In this document: one piece after another, positions 1 through 8,600 of the stretch | How the letters are laid out: each line of letters begins with the position of its first letter | Numbering within the stretch: the stretch's first letter is position 1 | Source of the DNA: Betaproteobacteria bacterium HGW-Betaproteobacteria-6 | Lineage (GTDB): Bacteria; Pseudomonadota; Gammaproteobacteria; Burkholderiales; Rhodocyclaceae | Direction: 5' to 3' | Assembly (NCBI GenBank): GCA_002842145.1 | Contig: PHCF01000001.1 | Location: 1-64,000 of the forward strand | DNA: 64,000 nucleotides | The notes under the pieces: model-generated | The model's input: the letters and a program-made list of their open reading frames with translations, nothing else | Database searches by the model: none | What the model was told of the DNA's origin: nothing | Made by a program: the position numbers and the translations under genes

Positions 1-3000
1 CGGTGGCAAGGTCATCCTGACCGTGCCCGACGATCCCAACCTGCGCGGCATCCTGGTCGAGACGGATTCATTCACCGGCAAGGACAGTTTCGGCATCAGC
101 ACGACGCTGGATGGCAAGGTGACCAACGCTGCAACCGGCAACGTCTCCATGGGTACGGATGGTGTGGTGACACTGGCCGGTCTGGTGGTCAATCAGCAGG
201 GCGTCGTCAACGCGACCAGGGCGATCAACCTCAATGGCGCCACCATGCTGGTTTCGGGGACGACCGAGACAGACCGCCTGACCATCAACCAGCGCGGCAG
301 CGTGGCCCAGATCGACTGGGTTTCCGGCTTCAACGTCGGGCCGGGCAAGACGGTCGAGTTCGTCCAGGCATCGGGCGATGTCGCCTATAACCATGTCTTC
401 GATCCGGACAAGGATCTGGTCGATGGCTCCGGCAACAAGCTGGATAACCTGTCGGCGGGGCGTTCGCTGATCGACGGCGTGCTCAAGGCCAGCGGCCAAC
501 TGGTGCTGGTCAACGAACTGGGTATCACGTTCGGGGCAAATGCCCGGGTTTCGGCCAATAATTTCGTTGCCTCGGCGCTCGGCATGAATCCGGCTATCGT
601 GTCGTCGGGTCTGCTCGGCCAGACCAACGTCCGTTCCCGCGCCTTTTACCTGAACCGGAATTACGCGACCTTCGACAGCAGCGACGAAAGCCTCGCCGCG
701 GCCGACAAGGCACGGGCCCTCTCGGATTTTCGCCGTGCTACGGTCAACGTCGAAAACGGGGCAAAAATCGAGATGGCCAGCGGGGGCTATGTCGTCCTTG
801 CCGGCGGCGTGGTCAACCAGGGCGGCAGCATCAGCACGCCGAACGGCCAGACCCTGCTGGCAGCCGGTGCCGACCTGTATCTGAAGCCGGGCTACTCGAG
901 CGCGCTGCGCGGCTTTACGGCGGAGGTCAATCCGCTCCTGGTCAAGGACGCCAACAAGAGCGGCATCGATGCTCTGGTGGCGCTTTCCCGCGGTGCCGAT
1001 GCGAATGCGGTGACCAACACCGGCACGATCTCGGCCAGCTTCGGCGACATATCCCTGGTCGGTCACCGGATTGTCCAGGCCGGCACGCTGTACGCGTCGA
1101 CATCGGCCACCGCCAACGGCTCGATCAACCTGAAGGCGCGGGATATGGCGTTGATCGACTACGCGATCGATACGGCTACCGGGGATATCGCCGACAGCAG
1201 CTATTTCAAGATTTCGCGCGATTATGGCGTCGATGGCGTGCTCGCCTACGATCCAATGCGAGCCGTTGTCGAGCCGACCGATTTCATCTTCGGCCAGCAG
1301 GCGGGCACGGTCAGCTTTGCCGACGGCAGTCGCACCGAGATCGCGGTTGATGGCAGCAACGGCAAGACCTTGACGGCTGACCAGCATTTTGTCGCGTCAT
1401 CGATTACCGCCCTGGCCAAGGAGATTGTCGTCGGCCAGGCCGACATCCTGGCCAAAGGCGGCAACGTCAGGTTGGGTGCCAGTTCGGCTTTCGGGGAAAC
1501 CAACGCCTTTGCGGCAGATGCCGTGATCCCCGAGGTGGATGGCAGTGCGCAGAGGGGCGTTGGCGTTTTTGTGGCTGAGGGCGCGAAGATCGATGTTTCC
1601 GGGACCAACGCCCAAAAGTCGGTTCGTGACCTGTTCGTCGAGGTCGAATTGCGTGGCGACAACTTTGCCGACAATACGGTCCAGCGCAACGGCGTGCTGC
1701 GTGGCCAGAAAGCCTGGGTGGACATTCGCGACGCGGTGGAGATCGCCGATGTCAGCAGCTATTTCAACAACGTCGGCCTGACGGTCGACGAACTGGCGGC
1801 GACCGGCGGCAAGATCTCGCTGGCTTCCTCGGGCAATGTCATCGTCAAGAACGGAGCCTCCCTCGATGTTTCCGGTGGCGTGGTCGATTACGCGGCGGGA
1901 ACCGTCGAGGAGTCGCGGCTACTGGCCGGCCGCAAGTCTTACCGTCTGAACGACGCGCCGGTCTGGGCCGAGTATTTGTCTCTGACCACGGCCTCGCACA
2001 ACGAAGTGGCCTATGTCGAGGGCAAGAGTGCCGGTACCGTCGAGATTCGTGGCAATCGCCTGGCCGTCGACGGGCAGTTGCAGGCGAAGACCACGGTCGG
2101 TACGCGCCAGCGCGAGATTGGCGATCCGACCACCACGCGCAGCGCGATTCCGCTGGGTGGACAACTGATCGTGCAGGATGGCGGCCAGCATTACACCGTC
2201 GCCAATCGCGATACGGCCAGCCAGACCGAGAAGGATGCTGCCTTCCTCCAGGCTCAGATGGTGTTCGTCAAAGGCGCGGCCAACGCCGCTGCCGGCCTGA
2301 CTCAGGGAGATGCCGGACCGGACCGCCTGGAATTGTCCGAAACGCTGGTCGATGCCGGGTTCTCCCGCTTCTCGATGAGCAGCGACGGGCGGATCGACAT
2401 TCCGGCGGAAATTTCCCTGAACCTGTCGGCAGGGGGCGAGTTTGCCGCTGCCGGGCGCCAGATTCATCTGGCCGGCGACATCAGTGCGCCGGGTGGCAGC
2501 ATCACGTTGAAGACACGCGATTTGAGTTTGTCGGTGCCTGATGCGCCCAATATCTTCGATGGTGCTTACTCGAATCTGGTCGTCGCCGAAGGGGCGAGCC
2601 TGTCCACCTCCGGCGTCTGGGTTAACGATTTTCTCGATGGCGAACTGAGCACGGCGCCGCTGGCATTGAATGGCGGCAAGATTGTTCTGAGTTCGGCGCA
2701 TGACCTCGATATCCGGCGCGGCAGCAGCATTGCCGTCGATGGCGGTGGCCTGGTCAACACCAAACGTTCCGTCAAGAAGGGCAATGCCGGCGTGATCGCG
2801 CTGACCAGCGGCACCGGCTTCGTCGAGGTCGGCACGGTCGGGGGGAGCAGCCTCTTCCTGGATGGCACGCTGTCGGGGATGGCGCTCGGCAAGGGCGGGT
2901 CATTGTCGATTGCCTCGTCGCAGGTCGTTCTGGGCCACGCCGAAAGCATCGATACCCGGACATGGAGCGACGCCCGGCGGATCGCCGAGGGGCGCCAGGG

Positions 3001-3112
3001 CTTCGCGGCGCCGGCCGATGTGGTCGACCGTGGCGGTTTCTACCATTTCATTTTTAGCGGAAATTCCGGGGCTGCTCGCCGTCGGCGACTACTTCAAGCG
3101 GCCGACGGGTAG
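1..3112 (+). CDS. Filamentous haemagglutinin-family giant surface protein, segment 1 (5' end outside the window, frameshifted at 3' end)
   Basis: The reading frame is open from the first bases, so the true start lies upstream. About 90-190 codons in, the protein has the haemagglutination/two-partner-secretion signature: a W..GFNVGPGKTVEF motif, an SLIDG..ASGQLVLVNE.GI.FG block and an FVASAL block. After it come glycine- and valine-rich repeats typical of a right-handed beta-helix filament (recurrent I-D-V-S-G and G-G-x-I-x-L units). This family is normally exported across the outer membrane and acts as an adhesin or matrix protein. The frame departs from the expected sequence after the GGFYHFI residues near 3050; the last 20 or so codons before the stop at 3112 are out-of-frame noise. 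Together with the next two segments it would form one protein of about 3800 residues. Confidence 0.85.
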   Translation, partial: GGKVILTVPDDPNLRGILVETDSFTGKDSFGISTTLDGKVTNAATGNVSMGTDGVVTLAGLVVNQQGVVNATRAINLNGATMLVSGTTETDRLTINQRGSVAQIDWVSGFNVGPGKTVEFVQASGDVAYNHVFDPDKDLVDGSGNKLDNLSAGRSLIDGVLKASGQLVLVNELGITFGANARVSANNFVASALGMNPAIVSSGLLGQTNVRSRAFYLNRNYATFDSSDESLAAADKARALSDFRRATVNVENGAKIEMASGGYVVLAGGVVNQGGSISTPNGQTLLAAGADLYLKPGYSSALRGFTAEVNPLLVKDANKSGIDALVALSRGADANAVTNTGTISASFGDISLVGHRIVQAGTLYASTSATANGSINLKARDMALIDYAIDTATGDIADSSYFKISRDYGVDGVLAYDPMRAVVEPTDFIFGQQAGTVSFADGSRTEIAVDGSNGKTLTADQHFVASSITALAKEIVVGQADILAKGGNVRLGASSAFGETNAFAADAVIPEVDGSAQRGVGVFVAEGAKIDVSGTNAQKSVRDLFVEVELRGDNFADNTVQRNGVLRGQKAWVDIRDAVEIADVSSYFNNVGLTVDELAATGGKISLASSGNVIVKNGASLDVSGGVVDYAAGTVEESRLLAGRKSYRLNDAPVWAEYLSLTTASHNEVAYVEGKSAGTVEIRGNRLAVDGQLQAKTTVGTRQREIGDPTTTRSAIPLGGQLIVQDGGQHYTVANRDTASQTEKDAAFLQAQMVFVKGAANAAAGLTQGDAGPDRLELSETLVDAGFSRFSMSSDGRIDIPAEISLNLSAGGEFAAAGRQIHLAGDISAPGGSITLKTRDLSLSVPDAPNIFDGAYSNLVVAEGASLSTSGVWVNDFLDGELSTAPLALNGGKIVLSSAHDLDIRRGSSIAVDGGGLVNTKRSVKKGNAGVIALTSGTGFVEVGTVGGSSLFLDGTLSGMALGKGGSLSIASSQVVLGHAESIDTRTWSDARRIAEGRQGFAAPADVVDRGGFYHFIFSGNSGAARRRRLLQAADG

Positions 3113-5606
3113 CGCCATCGCCTCTTTTGCCGCAACGCAGGTCCTGCCCGAAGCGCTACGCTCGGGGACCACGAGCATCAGCCTGACGACGACCGACATC
3201 TTCAGCGGACGCCTGACCGTCGCCGAAAACGCCTACGTCGGCGCTTCGACAAAGGGTGGCGTGACACTGGAAGCGGCCGGTCAGATGACCGTGCTGGGCA
3301 CTCTGGAAACGGCTGGTGGCACGATCAAGCTGGGTCGCGCGGAAATGACCAGCGACCTGAATGCGGCGGTCCAGAATGCCTTGATCGATGCCGGCAAGAA
3401 ACAGTCCGAATCGATCTATCTAGGCGAGAACGCCAAGTTGCTGGCCGGCGGGGCGACGGTGCTCGATGCCGACACCCAACTGGCGCTGGATGCCGGAATT
3501 TCGGCCGGGCAACTGCTGGCCAGACAAGCCTATCGGGGCGAGGTACTGGCCGGCGGTACGGTGAGTATCGATTCCGGCCTTGGCTATCTGATCATGCGTG
3601 ACGGCGCGCTGATCGATGTTTCGGGCGCGACTGGTACGCTGAATGCAGCGACGGCTACCGCAACCGGTTACACCTATGCGGCGCGGGCGCTGGGCAGTGC
3701 CGGAGGCACAGTCAGCCTGGCGGCGCATAGCGGCATGTTCCTCGACGGCAATTTCAAGGCTCGGGGTGGCAAGGATGCGCTCGGCGGTGTCTTCAGCCTG
3801 CGCTTTACGGCCGACCCGGTGAAGATGGAGGCCAACCCGTGGGGCGTCGGCATCGGGCAGAGCCAGGAAATCATCGATGCGCTGACGCAGGGGCGCGCGC
3901 TGAGCGTTTATCAAACGGCAGCGACCGACGACAAGAGAGCCAGGGAAAACCATGCCGAACTATGGCCCGTCAGCGTCAGCGCGGCTGCTTACCTGGCGGG
4001 TACCGCCGAACTCGATGCGCAAACCTACAACGGCAAGGCTGCGCTCGATGTCGCACTATTGCAGGATTTCGGTTCCTGGTACCTGACCAGCCAAAGCGAC
4101 ATCGTTTTCGCCGGCAAGGTCGAGGCAACGGTCAATAACCACCTGAGCCTGAATGCGGCGAACTTCAGGGCCGCCGACGATACGACTGATCTGAAGCTGA
4201 CGGCGGCCACGGCGCGCGGGGCCGGCGCTGCCGTCGCAGCGACGACCGGGCTGGCCGACGCCTCGATCACGGCCCGTGACATCGGGCTGGTCGGCACCTT
4301 CGGCTGGAGCGGCTTCGCTGACAGCTCCTTCACGAGCAGCGGGGCCCTCCATTTCGACAGCGTCGAGAACACGGTGAGGAACCGCACCGACGGCCGTCTG
4401 TTCAATGGCCAGATGACGGCTTCCGGCGCGCTGACCTTCTCGGCTGCCCGCCTCAGCCCGTCGACCTACGGCGATTTCCGCATCGACCTGCTGGCTGATC
4501 CGAACGGCAGCATCCACATTACCCGGCCGGCCGGCGCCTTGGCTGACGTATCGCTGTCGCCCTACGGTCGACTGGAATTTTCGGCCAAAACCATAAACCA
4601 CGAGGGGACGATTTCCGCCCCCCTCGGCGAGGTCGTTTTCAGTGCGCCGGGCGGTACCGTGACGCTGGTTGCCGGTAGCAAGACCTCGGTGGCGGCGGAT
4701 CGCAACCTGTTGTTCGGGACCACCGGCGAGTCGGGCAGCAGCTGGAACTACCTGGGCAGCGAAATCGAGGCTTTGCCGTCCAAGGGCATTGTGATCGATG
4801 CCGCCGTGTCGAAAGTGCAGACCGGTGCCGAACTTGATCTCTCGGCAGGTGGCGAGGCGCTGGCCTGGGAGTTTACCGCCGGTCCGGGCGGCAAGAACGA
4901 TGTGCTCAAGGGTTCGCCGACAACTTTTGCCATCGTGCCGGGCTGGAGCGGGGTCAGCGCGACCGATGCCGAACTCCTCGCCGCTTATGCCACGAGCGAC
5001 GATGGTTCGCTACCGCTGCTCAAGGTGGGCGATGCCGTTTCGCTGGGCGCCAACACGCTCGGCCTCGGTGGCAGCTATGTCTTGCTGCCGGCCCGCTATG
5101 CGGTGTTGCCCGGCGCTTACCTGGTGACGGTGAAGGGCGGCAACGATAATGTTCTGGCCGCCTCCGAGCGCCAGCCCGACGGTTCCTGGCTAGTCGCCGG
5201 TGCGTTCAACGCACTCAACGCCGACGGCTCGACGACGGCTTACTCGCAGTCGCATCTGACCCTCGAATTGGCGAGCAGCGAGGTGGTGGCCAACCGGGCC
5301 AAATACACCCTGACCACGGCTTCGTCGTTCTTTTATGACCAAGCCGGCGTTCGTCTGGCCGGCGATGCCGGTCATCTATCGGTGGTCGGCCGCAGCAGCC
5401 TGGAATTCGACCCCAGCGTCGTGGCCAAAACCGTGGCTGAAATCAGTGCCGTTGACGGGCGCCATCGTGCCGCGCAAGGGCTGGCACTGGATCTTGCCGC
5501 GCCCAAGCTGTATGTCAGCAATCTTGGCAATACACCGGATGGCTATTCGGTGGTTGATCCCTCCAAGCTGAAGGATGTGAATATCGGATGGCTATTCGGT
5601 GGTTGA
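3054..5606 (+). CDS. Filamentous haemagglutinin-family protein, segment 2 (frameshifted at both ends)
   Basis: This is the continuation of the upstream haemagglutinin frame, displaced after a T5 run at 3051-3055; removing one T joins HFI to LAEIPGLLAVGDYF in frame. An earlier in-frame start exists at 2862, but 2862-3053 is an alternative frame of segment 1 and should not be counted. The content is beta-helix-like repeats (SGRLTVAEN, GGTVSLAAHSG, LIDVSGATG units) with no transmembrane segment. It ends where a 49-bp tandem duplication shifts the frame; without the second copy it would read straight into segment 3. Confidence 0.8.
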   Translation, partial: LAEIPGLLAVGDYFKRPTGSAIASFAATQVLPEALRSGTTSISLTTTDIFSGRLTVAENAYVGASTKGGVTLEAAGQMTVLGTLETAGGTIKLGRAEMTSDLNAAVQNALIDAGKKQSESIYLGENAKLLAGGATVLDADTQLALDAGISAGQLLARQAYRGEVLAGGTVSIDSGLGYLIMRDGALIDVSGATGTLNAATATATGYTYAARALGSAGGTVSLAAHSGMFLDGNFKARGGKDALGGVFSLRFTADPVKMEANPWGVGIGQSQEIIDALTQGRALSVYQTAATDDKRARENHAELWPVSVSAAAYLAGTAELDAQTYNGKAALDVALLQDFGSWYLTSQSDIVFAGKVEATVNNHLSLNAANFRAADDTTDLKLTAATARGAGAAVAATTGLADASITARDIGLVGTFGWSGFADSSFTSSGALHFDSVENTVRNRTDGRLFNGQMTASGALTFSAARLSPSTYGDFRIDLLADPNGSIHITRPAGALADVSLSPYGRLEFSAKTINHEGTISAPLGEVVFSAPGGTVTLVAGSKTSVAADRNLLFGTTGESGSSWNYLGSEIEALPSKGIVIDAAVSKVQTGAELDLSAGGEALAWEFTAGPGGKNDVLKGSPTTFAIVPGWSGVSATDAELLAAYATSDDGSLPLLKVGDAVSLGANTLGLGGSYVLLPARYAVLPGAYLVTVKGGNDNVLAASERQPDGSWLVAGAFNALNADGSTTAYSQSHLTLELASSEVVANRAKYTLTTASSFFYDQAGVRLAGDAGHLSVVGRSSLEFDPSVVAKTVAEISAVDGRHRAAQGLALDLAAPKLYVSNLGNTPDGYSVVDPSKLKDVNIGWLFGG

Positions 5607-5634
5607 TCCCTCCAAGCTGAAGGATGTGAATATC
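5537..5634 (+). repeat. Exact 49-bp tandem duplication inside the haemagglutinin gene
   Basis: Two adjacent identical 49-bp units (5537-5585 and 5586-5634), each starting GGATGGCTATTC and ending GTGAATATC. Because 49 is not a multiple of three, the second copy shifts the reading frame. Deleting one unit puts segment 3 (5599-11457) into the same frame as segment 2. It could be a real slippage mutation, a phase-variation switch or an assembly artefact. Confidence 0.95.
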
Positions 5635-8600
5635 GCCAGCCTGCTGCTCGGCGGAGTGCGCACGGAGACGGCGACCGGCACGCAAATCGACACCATCTCA
5701 AGTTCGGTCGTGATCAACAACGATGGAAACAGCGTGGGCGGAACCGCACTGAGCGCCGGCGAGGTGCTGGCGACAGCCAGCGAGACGCTGACCGTGGCGG
5801 GCAAGAGCAAGATCGATTCGGCAGGCGACGCAACGGGGCGCGACATTGCGCTGACCGGCGACGGCGCCTTCCTGCGCGTTGCCGAAGGCAGCCAGGTCAA
5901 GGTCAGCCGAAGCGGCGTCAATCGCCTGCTAGGCGATCTGACGGTCGAAAGCACCGCCGCCGTGGCTGGCCAGTCGCTGGTCTTCGATGCGACGCGCGGC
6001 AATGAGCTGGCCGGTATGGTTTCCCCGGGCAAGCGTCTGGCCGATGGTTCGCGCGACGGGGGCGGGGCGGTGAGCATCGGGGCCGGCCGGATCAACGTGG
6101 TGGCCGACAATTCGGCGCCGACCGAAGGCGTTACGCTGAAGAAGACCGATCTGGAACGGTTTGCCGGTGTCGATCAAATGCGTCTGGTGAGCTATTCGAC
6201 GCTCGACCTGTACGGCGATGCGACGCTGGGATCGGCCACGCTCAATGAACTGGTTGTTTCGGCTGCCGGCATTGCCGGACACGGTGGTGATGACAGCCTG
6301 GCCAATATTTCGGCCAGGCAGGTGGTGTTCGAGAATGCCAATCCCGAGGGTGCGCAGTTCGTCGCTGGCGCGGCCTTCGGCAGCGGCAAATTCAAGGTGG
6401 ACGCCGGGCAGATCACTTTTGGCGACAACGCGACCGAAGCGATGCGCAAGGCCGGCACCAGCGGCTTCAAGATGGCCGGCTTCGATGCCGTCGAACTCAA
6501 GGCGACCGGCGATGTCCGGTTTGCCGGTCGCGGTGTGACTCGCGTCGAGAGCGGCCGGGTCGATGCCAACAGCCAACCTGTCGAAACCAAACTCGACATC
6601 ACGGCCGGACGCGTGACCAGCACGAGCGGGGCGGATCATGTCCTGACGGCTACGGGCGACTTGTCTATCCAGCGTCATGACAACGCCACGACGCCGACAA
6701 CGGCAGCCGGCCTCGGCAGCAAACTGGAACTGGCTGGCAAAAACGTTACGGTGTCCGGTCACATCGATCTGGCGGCCGGCGATCTGACTTTGGCTGGCAC
6801 ACAGGGCGTGACACTGAACAGCGGTGCGCTGGTCAGCGCCGCCGGCGCCGCCGTGAAGTTTGCCGATACCACGGCTTACGCCTCGGGCGGCCGCATCACG
6901 CTGAAATCGACAGAGGGCGATGTCCGGATCAACGAAGGCGCCATCGCCACGGTTTCTGCCGATGCTGGCGGCGGCAATGCCGGCACGATCCGCCTGCTGG
7001 CCGAAAATGGCACGGTTGACGCTGCTGCGAAAACCCTGCGGGGCAACGCGTCCGGCGGCAAGACACAGGGCAGCCTGGTGGTCGATGCCGCTACCGTTGC
7101 GCTTGATCGCCTGGCCAATGCGGTCGTCGATCCCTCCGGCAACCGCCATCTCGGCGAAAGCTGGGATGTCCGTCGTCGGGTTGGCGATCTTGTCCTGACC
7201 GAACAGATCAAGGCGCATCAATTTCAGTTGTCGGCTGATGCCGGCAATATCGGCATTTTTGGCACCGTCGATGCGTCCGGTAACAAGGGCGGAAGTATCG
7301 CTCTCTATGCCAACCGGGTCAGCGATGTCGCGGGCCAAAATGCGGTAGGCGGACAGGTTGAGCTGCATGCCGGCAGCGTCCTCAAGGCCAACGCGACGGA
7401 AGTGGTCAGTGGCGGTGACGGCACGGCAGGCGAGGGCGGTTCGGTGATCATCGGCGTCAGCGCGACGAAGGCCGAGGACGAATTGGCCACCGGGATCAAT
7501 TTCTCGGGCGCCAAGGATGGCCAGGCTGCGGCCAGTATCGATGTCTCGACGGCGGCCGGCAGCAAAGCAAGCGGTGGCCGCGTGACATTCCGCGCGCCGC
7601 GCCAGGATGAACTGGGCAAGCTGGTCGATGGCAATGGGGCCGAGATCGTCGATAACAACGCCATGGCAGCACTGGTGACGACCAGACAGGGTTCGGCCAG
7701 TTCCGATTACCTGTTGGTCGGGGTCACCAACACCAATTCGTTGGCAAACGGGACGGTGATTTCCTTCAATGCCTATGCCGCGTCGAAGGCCGAACCCACG
7801 GTGACCGTGGGCAGCAACAGCAAGGTACCGTTGGTCAACGCCGATGGCACAGTACTTTCGGCTAATGCAATCAAGGCCGGGCAGGGGGTCGTTGCCATCT
7901 TCGATAACGGCGTCTTCAAGATATCGACGCTGGGCGAGACGGATACAGGATCGGCCAACCGGTACAAAGTGACACCGGCCATCGGCCCGCTGACGGCGGA
8001 TGATTTCCAGAACCCGGGCTATACGGTGACATTCCGTCCCAAGAGCGCCAATACAGCCGCATCGACGCTGGAAATCACGTCGGCCGATAAAAAGAAGACT
8101 TCGATCGATCTGAAGAGCGCTGACGGCAGCGTACTGAAGGCCGGCGATCTTCGGACGGACAGGTTGGTGACGGCGGTCTATACGATCATCGATGGCAATG
8201 GCGAGTTCAGGCTTGTCGATGACCTGCCGCTGGCCTCGGCCCCCGTCGTCGGGTCGCGCATGGCCAAGGTGAACCTCGATGGAAACGTCCAGGGAGCTGC
8301 CGGAGTTGCGCTGGAAGCCGTACGGGTAACGCGCAAGACGGGCGATTTCGTGCTCGGCACCGCCGAGCAGGACGCCCTGCTCAAGACAGCGAGCGAGGTT
8401 TCTGCGCTCAAGGGCACCGCCTTTGTCGAGACCGCCGATCCCGGCAGGTGCCTGGGTACGGTCTTCCGGGTGGGTGAGGAGATTCGGTCGACCGGCAACT
8501 TGCTGGTGGGCAATGACTGGAGCTTTACTGGCACTAGTGCGGCCGGAACGGTTGGCGCCCTGACGTTGCGCGCCGAGGGAGATCTGCTGGTGAGCGGTAC

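Noticed and set aside
2862..3053. Upstream extension of haemagglutinin segment 2
   Set aside because: This part is a wrong frame of segment 1, whose own frame is conserved there.
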